From Oxalobacteraceae bacterium (GTDB lineage: Bacteria > Pseudomonadota > Gammaproteobacteria > Burkholderiales > Burkholderiaceae_D), in the NCBI GenBank assembly GCA_021299035.1, contig JAJTGD010000013.1, forward strand, positions 87,720 through 151,719: a stretch of DNA of 64,000 nt, in the 5' to 3' direction. Under the pieces are notes generated by a model that saw only the letters and a program-made list of their open reading frames with translations, was not told where the DNA came from and ran no database searches. Positions within the stretch are counted from its first letter, which is position 1; each line of letters begins with the position of its first letter. This document shows, piece after piece, positions 43,259 to 51,721 of the stretch. A program made the position numbers and the translations under genes.

Positions 43259-44014
43259 TCATTCCCCGATCACGTTAGCGCGAATCTCGGGATCCGCCAG
43301 CACCTCTGCCGGTGGACCATCGGCGGCAATACGCCCAGCGATCCAGGCAGCGACGCGAGTGGCGTACTGTGAAACGATATCAACATCATGCTCGACAAAA
43401 ATCGCACTCACCTGTTGCTCGTCGAGTGCACGCATGATGGTCGTCATCAGGCCATGCTTTTCTTCGCTGGAGACACCCGAGGTCGGCTCATCGAGAATGA
43501 GCAGTCGAGGTTGCATCACCAAGGCCATTGCAATATCCAGTAGCTTGCGCTGACCTTCCGGCAACGCGCTCGAGATTTCATCAGCACGATCAATTAGCCC
43601 CACCATCGACAGCACATGATCAATCGCACCCTCATCTACGGCATTGGATAGCGCCGTCCAGACACTCAAACGATTGCGCTTACCCGCCGCTGCAATACGT
43701 ACACAATCACGCACTGTGTGCTCATTGAATAGCTGAGGCAGCTGAAACGACCGGACCATGCCTCGTCGCGCAATCTCCCGCGGTGCCAAACCAGTCACCT
43801 CATGCCCTTCGAAAAATACCTGACCTGCTTGCGGCCGTATCAGACCGGTGCAGATATTGATAAAGGTGGTCTTGCCAGCGCCGTTTTGACCAATGACCGC
43901 GAGTCGCTCACCTGCGTGCAAAGAAAAATCGATATGGTCGGCCACGACCACTGCACCAAAAGCGAGTTGCAAGTCTTTGGTCTGCAAGAGCGGCGCGTTT
44001 AGTGGCGCGTTCAT
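43259..44014 (-). CDS. livG: Branched-chain amino acid-type ABC transporter ATPase (LivG-like)
   Basis: 251 residues from ATG 44014, overlapping the livM stop (ATGA); a longer frame extends upstream but is not needed. Walker A IGQNGAGKTTF, Walker B LLILDEPTSGVS, and the His switch region VEHDVDIV. The ABC signature reads LPEGQRKLLDIA, a variant usual in LivG proteins. Confidence 0.92.
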   Translation of the reverse strand: MNAPLNAPLLQTKDLQLAFGAVVVADHIDFSLHAGERLAVIGQNGAGKTTFINICTGLIRPQAGQVFFEGHEVTGLAPREIARRGMVRSFQLPQLFNEHTVRDCVRIAAAGKRNRLSVWTALSNAVDEGAIDHVLSMVGLIDRADEISSALPEGQRKLLDIAMALVMQPRLLILDEPTSGVSSEEKHGLMTTIMRALDEQQVSAIFVEHDVDIVSQYATRVAAWIAGRIAADGPPAEVLADPEIRANVIGE

Positions 44015-44955
44015 GGCCTCCCCCGCTGCTTGGAGGACGAAGCATCGAGTAATGCCGATACACCACGCGGCGCAAAAAACACAATCGCAATCAATACACA
44101 ACCGAGCACCAACTGCCAGGCGCCGGTCAGATAGGCTGCTGCAAATAGCTTCACGAATTCAAAAATACCTGCACCAATAAATGCGCCGACCGGGTGTCCG
44201 ATGCCGCCGAGAATAGCGACAAAAATAATCTCACCAGAGCGCACCCAATACCCCATCTCCGGCGTTACCAAGCCTTGCGCGATTGCGAAAATCGCGCCAG
44301 ACAGACCACACAAGCTTGCAGAAAAAATATAGCCAATCCATAGCGCTTTGTAGGCCGAGATACCGACGTACTCCAGTCGTGTTTCATTCGTCTTGATTGC
44401 CGACAGTGCCTGCCCCGCCACCGAGCGCTGGTAGCGACTGACCAGCCAGCCAGTGATGAGCGCAAGCACTACGCTACACAGCAACAGCAGGCTTTCGAAG
44501 TTGTCACGATCGAGTGCCATGCCGAAGAATGGCGCACGCTCAAGCCGCAGGCCATCCGTCCCACCCGTAAGATGGAAGAACTTGCCCAGCACGGCATACA
44601 GCACCATCGATAGCGCGAGATTGAGCATGCCAAAAAAAATCGCGCGATAGCGCACCACAAACGAACCCACCACCACGCCAAGCAATAAGCCGGTACCAGC
44701 ACCGATCAACAGCAACAAAGCGCTATCGAGTTGTGGCCACTGCCGTGCGGCAAAGGCGACTGCGTAACCACCGGCGCACATGAACATGGCATGGCCAAAA
44801 GAAATCTGGCCGGACACAATCAAAATCGAGATACCAAGCGCAGCAATACCGAAAGCGGTCGCGAGAATAAGTGGTGTTTTCAGCCAAGGCAAAGCCGCCG
44901 GCAAAGCCAGCGCCATGACAGCAAGCACGATGGCCAATAACTTGGTGCGCGACAT
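44011..44955 (-). CDS. livM: Branched-chain amino acid-type ABC permease (LivM-like)
   Basis: 314 residues with about nine or ten hydrophobic helices. Family pattern ISFGHAMFMCAGGYAVA and GGxGHPVGAFIGA. Start ATG overlaps the livH stop. Forms the transmembrane pore with LivH. Confidence 0.92.
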   Translation of the reverse strand: MSRTKLLAIVLAVMALALPAALPWLKTPLILATAFGIAALGISILIVSGQISFGHAMFMCAGGYAVAFAARQWPQLDSALLLLIGAGTGLLLGVVVGSFVVRYRAIFFGMLNLALSMVLYAVLGKFFHLTGGTDGLRLERAPFFGMALDRDNFESLLLLCSVVLALITGWLVSRYQRSVAGQALSAIKTNETRLEYVGISAYKALWIGYIFSASLCGLSGAIFAIAQGLVTPEMGYWVRSGEIIFVAILGGIGHPVGAFIGAGIFEFVKLFAAAYLTGAWQLVLGCVLIAIVFFAPRGVSALLDASSSKQRGRP

Positions 44956-45860
44956 CAGACCCGCCTCGCCTGTGCCACCGAGAACAGGCCCTGTGGGCGA
45001 AACAGCAGCACGAGTACCATGATCAGGAAAGGCACCAGTACCTCGATCTCAGGCAGCAGATACACCGTGAACGATCGTGCCAACCCGATCAATAACGCGG
45101 CAACCAAGGCACCTTCAATCTGTCCTAAACCGGCAGTCGCTACCACCGCAAACGACAGTACGATCATCTCGCCACCGATGCCCGGTACCCAAGATACCGT
45201 CGGTGAGGCCAGCGCACCCGCGAGCGCACCCAGTACTGCGCTGACAACAAACGTCAGTAAAGAGATACGCCTCACATTAATGCCGAGCGCGGTCGACATT
45301 TCGCGGTGATGCGACACCGCTACGATCTGACGCCCCATACTCGAATACTTTAGAAAACTGCGCAAGGCAATAAACACCGTGAGTGCGATCCCCGGCAGCA
45401 GCAGTAACTGGTAGCGGGTGTAGGTAATCCCAAGCACATCGACGGTACCGAGGTAATTCACAATCTCGGAAACGAAATACGGTTGCGTACCCCACACCAA
45501 GCGCTGCAGGTCTTCGAAAATCATGAATGCAGAGAAGGTGATGAGCAGCTGTAGGATCGGATCTTTTTGATAGATCCGCTGCATGAGCGTGGTCTCCATG
45601 AGCCCACCGAAGATACAGCCGATAATGATTGCAGCCAGTGGCAAAATCAGCAGCGACCACGCCGGCGACGCGCCGTGCGCGCTAGCCCACAGACCCAAAC
45701 TCGCCGCCATATAACCACCGAGGGCATAGAAGCTGCCATGGGCCATGTTCACGATGTTCATCACACCAAAGACCAAGGTCATACCGAGCGCCACCAGAAA
45801 CAATACGGCGGCCTGCGATAGTCCATCCATCAGCGCGAGAATGATCATCTCTTTAGGCAT
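44955..45860 (-). CDS. livH: Branched-chain amino acid-type ABC permease (LivH-like)
   Basis: 301 residues, polytopic. Landmarks: DGLSQAAVLFLVALGMTLVFGVMNIVNMAHGSFYALGGY and GIALTVFIALRSFLKYSSMGRQIVAVS. Lies 96 bp after the binding protein gene with a hairpin between, a common arrangement that lets the binding protein be made in excess. Confidence 0.94.
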   Translation of the reverse strand: MPKEMIILALMDGLSQAAVLFLVALGMTLVFGVMNIVNMAHGSFYALGGYMAASLGLWASAHGASPAWSLLILPLAAIIIGCIFGGLMETTLMQRIYQKDPILQLLITFSAFMIFEDLQRLVWGTQPYFVSEIVNYLGTVDVLGITYTRYQLLLLPGIALTVFIALRSFLKYSSMGRQIVAVSHHREMSTALGINVRRISLLTFVVSAVLGALAGALASPTVSWVPGIGGEMIVLSFAVVATAGLGQIEGALVAALLIGLARSFTVYLLPEIEVLVPFLIMVLVLLFRPQGLFSVAQARRV

Positions 45861-45915
45861 GGCGAGGGCTGGCGATTATGGGGTTTGCGTTAGGGATTTA
45901 CCTCAGGCGTTGGCT

Positions 45916-45951
45916 ACGTACACCGCACGCTTCTCCGCTGTCGGTGTACGT
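45916..45951. terminator. Inverted repeat between binding protein and permease genes
   Basis: Arms ACGTACACCG and CGGTGTACGT are perfectly complementary with a 16-base loop. No T-run follows, so it is more likely an attenuating or mRNA-stabilising hairpin that sets binding protein levels above those of the permease. Confidence 0.55.
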
Positions 45952-45956
45952 GGTCG

Positions 45957-47252
45957 TCAATACTGCCTTAGCCTTGGATGATTCACTAATTCAGGTTTTA
46001 GGGTCTTGACCCACTCTGGTGATTTTTGACCGACGGGTGTCGTAATTAGATCAGCCGGATAAATGACGATCTTCTCCAAGATCGGGAATGCATAGTCTGG
46101 ACTCTTCTTGGTAATACCGAGCAGCTGCTCTTCAAGACCCTGACCGTCTTCGCGCATTTTTACAGTACCGGTGATACCGCGAAACTCCATGGTGCGCATC
46201 GCATCAGAGACTTGCTCAATACTGGGCCACTGGCCCTTGTTCGCTTTAATTGCTTTTTCGTAGCCAGCCTTCAGACCATCGAGCGCCTGAACCATGTGAT
46301 ACACCGAATAAATCGGATAACTACCAGTCTTGTCGCGAAACTTTTTGACAAAGTTTTTCAGGCGAGGCTCATCTTTGTACTGAGGATGCAAAAAATAATG
46401 GTCACCACGCGCACCGACAATCACGCCCTCCGGTAGCGCGCTACCCAAACGCTCAAGCGAGCTCTCGGCTAATGGCAGTACGAACAGCGAGTTTTTCATC
46501 AGCCCGCGCTGAGAAGCCTGACGCACAAAGGTATCCAGGTCACCGCCCCACGCGGTGGACAAGATAACCTCGGGACGTAGTGCTTGCAAACGACTAATCT
46601 CGGTGGAGTAATCCGTGGCGCCGAATTTCGGAAACAACTCCGCAACGATTTTTACATCGGGCTTCATGGCCAGCAAGGTATTGCGGAACAATTCCCACGA
46701 ATCGCGGCCCCATGCGTAATCTTGATTGATTACAGCAATGGATTTCAAGTCGGGCTTGGTGCGCAGCAGGTACAACACGCTAGCGACCATCTCGGTGGTT
46801 GCATTGGCTTGCGTGCGTACGACATAGCGATAACGCTTATCTTCCAGGACTTTCTCGGTACCGCAATCCCACATGATGTTGAGTACCTTCAGATCCTCAG
46901 CCACCGGCGCGACGATATTGCAGTTGCCGCTGGAGATCGCAGCGATCATCACTTTGGTGTCGCTCTCCTGAACCACGCGGCGATACTCGGATAAGAACTT
47001 GTCCGAGCCAACCCCTTCATCAATATACGTGGGCACGATCTTGACGCCGCCTATGCCACCGGCGGCGTTGAGCTGCTCGATATAGAGCTCAGCCGCCGCC
47101 TTTGCCGGCACGCCAAATACCGAGGCCGGTCCCGACATAAACGTGCTGATACCGACTTTTAGCTCAGAGGGTTTTGTTTGCGCGCCAGCCGCCGCGACGA
47201 AGCCCGCGAGGGCCAATCCGGCCACCCCTTGCACGAATGCATGGATGTTCAT
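45957..47252 (-). CDS. LivK-like periplasmic substrate-binding protein
   Basis: 431 residues from ATG 47252 with GGAGACATCC upstream. Signal peptide to about AGAQ, then KVGISTFMSGPASVFGVPAKAAAELYIEQLNAAGGIGG, the peripheral-binding-protein type I fold of the Liv/amide family. Larger than LivK itself, more like binding proteins for aromatic or carboxylic compounds. The linked aldehyde and short-chain dehydrogenases suggest a catabolic substrate and not only amino acids (inference). Confidence 0.92.
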   Translation of the reverse strand: MNIHAFVQGVAGLALAGFVAAAGAQTKPSELKVGISTFMSGPASVFGVPAKAAAELYIEQLNAAGGIGGVKIVPTYIDEGVGSDKFLSEYRRVVQESDTKVMIAAISSGNCNIVAPVAEDLKVLNIMWDCGTEKVLEDKRYRYVVRTQANATTEMVASVLYLLRTKPDLKSIAVINQDYAWGRDSWELFRNTLLAMKPDVKIVAELFPKFGATDYSTEISRLQALRPEVILSTAWGGDLDTFVRQASQRGLMKNSLFVLPLAESSLERLGSALPEGVIVGARGDHYFLHPQYKDEPRLKNFVKKFRDKTGSYPIYSVYHMVQALDGLKAGYEKAIKANKGQWPSIEQVSDAMRTMEFRGITGTVKMREDGQGLEEQLLGITKKSPDYAFPILEKIVIYPADLITTPVGQKSPEWVKTLKPELVNHPRLRQY

Positions 47253-47443
47253 AAGGATGTCTCCAGCCAAAGATTATTGTCGTTATGTGTTTCGTCGCAC
47301 TGCACCATACGGCTGCATGCGCGAAAGTCGCCACTATAAAGCCAAGCCGCCGACTTTGCGACCCTGTACCTTGATTGTCCCGTCGCTACCATCCACCCCT
47401 GCCGACAACGCCAGCCACATCACCAGCGGCATGTTGTTGAAGC

Positions 47444-48532
47444 CTAGGCAGCAGCAAAGCAAATCTGGTGGTCCAGTTCAAGGCGAATACCGATCGCCTC
47501 ACCGATCGCATGGTCATGATGGCTGGGCACCAACGACAGTAGCTGCTGTCCTGAGGGCAAGGCCAGCGTGTACAAGAAAGCCGCCCCACGAAATGCCTTG
47601 GCCAGTACGCGTGCCTGCAGCGAGCTGGCGTCATCGTGCTGAATATCATCGGGCCGTACCAACAAATCCACCTCGCTGCCCTTCTTGACTCCGTCGGGCA
47701 AGGCTTCCGGCTTGAACATGCCCAACTCGGTCTGTACCTGACCGTCGTCGCGCACTTGTCCGCGTAGCATCATGCCCTCACCAATGAAGCGCGCAACAAA
47801 TCGATTCTGTGGGCGGTGATATAACTGCATCGGCGTACCCCACTGCTGTAAGCGTCCCTCTGCCAACACAGCGATATGATCTGCAACCGCAAACGCTTCC
47901 TGCTGATCATGGGTGACGATCACGGCAGTGGTACCGGTCTGCTTCAACAAATCACGCACCTCGATCGCTAAGCGCTCACGCAAGGTGACATCCAGATTCG
48001 AGAAAGGCTCATCCATCAGCAATAGCGACGGCTGCGGTGCCAATGCACGCGCCAATGCAACGCGCTGCTGTTGACCACCCGAGAGTTGATGCGGTGCGCT
48101 ATGCGCCAACTCTTTCATGCCAACCAGTTCAAGCATTTGCGCTACACGCTGCTCACGCTCGCGTTGGCTGCGACGATATAAACCGAAGCCAATATTGTCG
48201 GCTACAGACAGATGGGGAAACAGTGCATAGTCTTGAAACACCATACCGATGTTACGATGCTCGGGCGCGAGTTGATAACCTGTACGACCAACTTCGTCCT
48301 GCATCAAGCAAATACGGCCAGACTGCAGCGGATGAAAACCCGCAATCGCACGCAAGGCCGTGGTCTTGCCGCAGCCGGATGGCCCGAGCAAACAAGAGAT
48401 TTCGCCTTGCGCCAAGCTAAGTGAAAAATCCGATAGCACGACCTGCAGCCCACTTGCGGTGGGATAGCCAAGTGTCAGCGCCGTTAATTCAAGTGCCTGT
48501 ACTTGCGGATGATGATTCATATCGCGCTTCAT
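47444..48532 (-). CDS. fbpC: Ferric iron ABC transporter ATPase (FbpC-like)
   Basis: 362 residues. Walker A GPSGCGKTT, Q-loop MVFQDYALFPHLSV, signature LSGGQQQRVALARAL, Walker B LLLMDEPFSNLD, His switch VTHDQQEA, and a C-terminal regulatory TOBE domain (from about 250). The PotA/FbpC/CysA type; the iron assignment comes from the binding protein and the Fur site. Starts four bases after the permease stop. Confidence 0.9.
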   Translation of the reverse strand: MKRDMNHHPQVQALELTALTLGYPTASGLQVVLSDFSLSLAQGEISCLLGPSGCGKTTALRAIAGFHPLQSGRICLMQDEVGRTGYQLAPEHRNIGMVFQDYALFPHLSVADNIGFGLYRRSQREREQRVAQMLELVGMKELAHSAPHQLSGGQQQRVALARALAPQPSLLLMDEPFSNLDVTLRERLAIEVRDLLKQTGTTAVIVTHDQQEAFAVADHIAVLAEGRLQQWGTPMQLYHRPQNRFVARFIGEGMMLRGQVRDDGQVQTELGMFKPEALPDGVKKGSEVDLLVRPDDIQHDDASSLQARVLAKAFRGAAFLYTLALPSGQQLLSLVPSHHDHAIGEAIGIRLELDHQICFAAA

Positions 48533-48535
48533 AGC

Positions 48536-50137
48536 CTAGCGCTCCGACTGACGAATTAATAACAAAACCGGTAGTAAGCCAGCAGCCACAATACATAAGC
48601 TCGGCAACGCAGCGCGATCCCACATACCTTCAGCGCTCATTTCGAACACACGCACTGCCAGCGTGTCCCAGCCAAACGGACGTGTCATTAATGTGATCGG
48701 CATTTCTTTCATGACCTCGACGAATACCAGCAAGCTGGCACCCAACCAACCACTACGCAGTAGCGGTAAGAAAAGTTGGCGCAACACTTGCCAACGGTCT
48801 AAACCCAAACTATGCGCCGCCTGTTGCTGACTGAGTGTGATGCGCTGCATAGCGGCCTGCATCGGTTCAAAGCCTACTGCCATGAAACGCGCCGCCAGCG
48901 CCAACAACATCACCAATAAGGTACCTTTCAGTACAGGCGCGGGATCCATACCCCACGACTGCCACATCGGATAGAGCTGATTGTCCAACCATGCAATCGG
49001 AACAAACAAACCGACCGACAGCAGCATGCCGGGCAATGCATAGCCCAAGGTTGAAGCACGCACCCACAAGCGTGTGAGTCGACCCGGATGCTGGCGCTGT
49101 GCATACGCCAGCCATAGCCCGACAGCAACCACAATCAGCGCTGATAGTGTCGACAGCAATAACGAGTGCCCGATGAAACCCCAATAACGCACATCCCAAT
49201 CATTGCGTACCACTGCAAACGACCACACAGAGAGTTGCAGCACAGGGATCACAAACGCCATCAGCAGGACCAGCGTACATGCAGCGAATGCCGCCCAACG
49301 CGATAGCCCCGTCAACTGCAAACGCTCGAGACGCGCCTCGACTGCATTTGCCGCATAACGACGTTGCGCAATCGCACGCTGCTCAAACCACACTAGCAAC
49401 AAGACAGCTAATGCGAGCAGCGAAGCTAACTGTGAAGCCACCGGCAAATTGAATAAAGCAAGCCAGGCTTTGTAGATGGCGGTGGTAAAAGTATCGACAT
49501 TGAAAATTGCGACCGTACCAAAATCTGCCAGCATTTCCATCAGCGCCAGTGTCAGACCCGCTACCCACCAAGGCCGCGACATTGGCAGCGCCACACGAAA
49601 AAATGCCAACCACCGCGGCATACCGAGGGTTTGCGCCGCTTCCAGGCTACGCTTACCTTGCGTCAGAAACGCTTGCCGCGCCAATAGATACACATAGGGG
49701 TACAGCACCAAGCCGAACACCACGATCGCACCACCCATCGATCGTATCGGTGGCAGGCTCACTGGGCCAAGTGTCGAACGCAAAGCGGTTTGCAAAGGGC
49801 CGCTGTAGTCAAACAAACCGACCATGACCGATGCCAGCACATAACCCGGCAATGCCAAAGGCAGCACTAGCGCCCATGCAAACCAACGCCGCCCTGGAAA
49901 CTCGCACACTGCCGTCAACCATGCGAGCCCTACACCTAACACACTCACCATCAGCGCTACACCGAGTGCCATCAGCACCGTGTTCTTCAGCACCGCAGGT
50001 AGTACGTACTCATTCAGGTGCGACCACACCTCAGGCTGCGGATGTAGCCAGCTACCCAACACCACCACCAATGGCACCACCGTCGGCAGTGACAGCCAAA
50101 GTACCGACCACGCAGGTTTGTCAGCGAGTGAATTCAT
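48536..50137 (-). CDS. fbpB: Ferric iron ABC transporter permease (FbpB-like)
   Basis: 533 residues, a double permease with about twelve helices and two EAA-type loops (LEAAQTLGMPRWLAFFRVALPM and AAHSLGLDRWQVLRQLFLPLL). The duplicated architecture is typical of FbpB/SfuB. Located between binding protein and ATPase genes; 167 bp separate it from fbpA. Confidence 0.92.
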   Translation of the reverse strand: MNSLADKPAWSVLWLSLPTVVPLVVVLGSWLHPQPEVWSHLNEYVLPAVLKNTVLMALGVALMVSVLGVGLAWLTAVCEFPGRRWFAWALVLPLALPGYVLASVMVGLFDYSGPLQTALRSTLGPVSLPPIRSMGGAIVVFGLVLYPYVYLLARQAFLTQGKRSLEAAQTLGMPRWLAFFRVALPMSRPWWVAGLTLALMEMLADFGTVAIFNVDTFTTAIYKAWLALFNLPVASQLASLLALAVLLLVWFEQRAIAQRRYAANAVEARLERLQLTGLSRWAAFAACTLVLLMAFVIPVLQLSVWSFAVVRNDWDVRYWGFIGHSLLLSTLSALIVVAVGLWLAYAQRQHPGRLTRLWVRASTLGYALPGMLLSVGLFVPIAWLDNQLYPMWQSWGMDPAPVLKGTLLVMLLALAARFMAVGFEPMQAAMQRITLSQQQAAHSLGLDRWQVLRQLFLPLLRSGWLGASLLVFVEVMKEMPITLMTRPFGWDTLAVRVFEMSAEGMWDRAALPSLCIVAAGLLPVLLLIRQSER

Positions 50138-50219
50138 TCGGTACGTTTATGCGGTAATTCCCATACGGCGGTCTTGATGCGGTTTTGTAGTGCGCGGCAA
50201 ACATCTGTTTCGTAAGGTC

Positions 50220-50288
50220 GATAGCAAGACGGCAGCAGCGCAGACAGTAAACGACGTACCGCAAGATGATGCCAACGCTCCTAGCGCC
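50220..50288. repeat. Diverged copy of the 3.8-kb palindromic repeat
   Basis: Aligned with the unit starting at 3994, roughly three quarters of the first 50 positions match without gaps, including the invariant CGCAGACAGTA and CGCAAG/GGCAAG parts and a terminal CCTAGCG/GCTAGCG. The GTAC-N5-GTAC core is changed to GTAAACGACGTAC, so the inner hairpin is degraded. It sits in the 167-bp gap between fbpA and fbpB. This shows the element is dispersed and not a local duplication. Confidence 0.6.
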
Positions 50289-50304
50289 CTGACGAAATAA
50301 GTTT

Positions 50305-51309
50305 TTACTTGTAGCCTGCTCTATCCATCAGCTTGGTCGCAGCCGCCTGCAACTCACCGGCTTTTGCCACATTCAGCAAGTTTGGCTTGAAGCTGCCCCA
50401 CTCCTTGATGATTGAGTTCGGCTTCACCTTTGGGTTAGCCGCGAACTCAAGATCTTCATCGACGTAAAATGCTTGCGCCGCTTCCATCGACAAGTACTCG
50501 ATCAGCTTTTGCGCACCCGCCGGATTTTTTGCGTGCTTGGTAATGCCTGCACCAGAGACATTGACATGCGTGCCGCTACCGCTCTGGTTAGCCCAGAATA
50601 AACCGACCGGGAAGTCAGGCTCTTTGACGAGCAAACGACCGAGGTAATAGGTATTCACGATACCAACCTGGCACTGACCCGCAGCGATGGCTTTCAGCAG
50701 CGAGGTGTCATCGGGGAACGGTGTAGTGGCGAGGTTCGCAACCCAGCCGCGTACGATCTCTTCGGTTTTTGCCTCACCGATTTCGGTAATCATCATCGCG
50801 ATCAGTGACTGGTTGTAGACCTTCTTACTGGTGCGTAGGCAAAGCTTGCCTTTCCATTTTGGTTGCGCCAGATCTTCATAACTGGAAAGCTCAGCTGGAC
50901 GCACTGCCGACTTGCTATAAACCATCGTGCGCGCGCGCACCGATAAACCGAACCATTGGTTGTCCGGATCACGCAGATGTGCCGGAATATTTTTTTGCAA
51001 AATTGGCGAATTCAGGGCGCGGAGTTGGCCTTGCTGTGCAGCGAGCCATAAATTGCCCGCATCCACCGTGATCAGCACATCCGCCGGTGTGCTCGCGCCC
51101 TCGGCATTTAAGCGCGCGAGCAATGCGCCCTCGTTTGCCGTCATCAGACGAATTTCGGTACCCGTCTCTTTGCTGTAACGATCAAGCAGCGGCTTGAGCA
51201 GTTGCTCGTTGCGGGCAGAGTAAACAGTGACGGTGTCGGCACTCGCGATGGTAGGCAGCGAAGCCAGCGCGATGACAGCGGCCGATAGCAAAGACTTGAG
51301 TTGCGGCAT
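50305..51309 (-). CDS. fbpA: Ferric iron-binding periplasmic protein (FbpA-like)
   Basis: 334 residues. Signal peptide to IASA, then DTVTVYSARNEQLLKPLLDRYSKETG and the C-terminal YVDEDLEF and NPKVKPN region of the FbpA/FutA/AfuA family, with the paired Tyr of the iron site (VNTYYLGRL). Delivers Fe3+ to FbpBC. Its promoter carries a Fur-like palindrome. Confidence 0.93.
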   Translation of the reverse strand: MPQLKSLLSAAVIALASLPTIASADTVTVYSARNEQLLKPLLDRYSKETGTEIRLMTANEGALLARLNAEGASTPADVLITVDAGNLWLAAQQGQLRALNSPILQKNIPAHLRDPDNQWFGLSVRARTMVYSKSAVRPAELSSYEDLAQPKWKGKLCLRTSKKVYNQSLIAMMITEIGEAKTEEIVRGWVANLATTPFPDDTSLLKAIAAGQCQVGIVNTYYLGRLLVKEPDFPVGLFWANQSGSGTHVNVSGAGITKHAKNPAGAQKLIEYLSMEAAQAFYVDEDLEFAANPKVKPNSIIKEWGSFKPNLLNVAKAGELQAAATKLMDRAGYK

Positions 51310-51361
51310 GATGAAGCAGTCCTCGATAGAGTCGATCAGGAACTGCTGAGTTTACCTCAAA

Positions 51362-51376
51362 TGAGAATAATTCTCA
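51362..51376 (-). promoter_or_regulatory. Fur-like operator upstream of fbpA
   Basis: TGAGAATAATTCTCA is a perfect 7-1-7 palindrome close to the Fur consensus core (GATAATGATAATCATTATC family), 53 bp ahead of the fbpA start. It implies repression of fbpABC in iron-replete cells. Confidence 0.8.
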
Positions 51377-51443
51377 CTACGAGGGCGCAAAGCTTAGGCA
51401 TCGGCGGCAGCCACTTGGGAAAGCTGCCTGATTCCCGACCACC

Positions 51444-51475
51444 AAAACAAACGGGCTGCCGATGAGGGCAGCCCG
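51444..51475 (-). terminator. Terminator of the puc operon
   Basis: Stem CGGGCTGCC/GGCAGCCCG with a six-base loop; on the minus strand it is followed by GTTTGTTTTGG. It lies 28 bp past the stop of the 38-aa gene, so that gene is within the puc transcription unit. Confidence 0.75.
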
Positions 51476-51503
51476 CTTTGCAAATAAGGCATCTATCAGT
51501 ACT

Positions 51504-51620
51504 TTAGGCGCCCGAGGAACGCTTTTTCAGGCGCTCGATATTCTGACGGTGGAACTGATTTGCGATCCAGAAGCCGACGCCGGTCATCCAGATTACCAAC
51601 AAAATTTGCCAAGTCTTCAT
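51504..51620 (-). CDS. 38-residue membrane protein at the end of the puc operon
   Basis: MKTWQILLVIWMTGVGFWIA then a polar, basic tail NQFHRQNIERLKKRSSGA. One transmembrane helix (about 4-20). Strong GGGAGAAAC ribosome site. It follows pucC by 101 bp and precedes the operon terminator. Not an LH alpha or beta sequence (no membrane His in the right context). It could be a gamma-like or assembly peptide for the antenna, comparable in position to PucD/PucE or PufX-type small proteins, but no homology can be claimed. Confidence 0.65.
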   Translation of the reverse strand: MKTWQILLVIWMTGVGFWIANQFHRQNIERLKKRSSGA

Positions 51621-51721
51621 AAGTTTCTCCCGATTCGATGGTTACAACAAAATCTTCAGTGACATCCCACGCCGCTATGCGGTTGGCGCTTGATCGTCTG
51701 AGATTTCCAGACGGACAGTTT

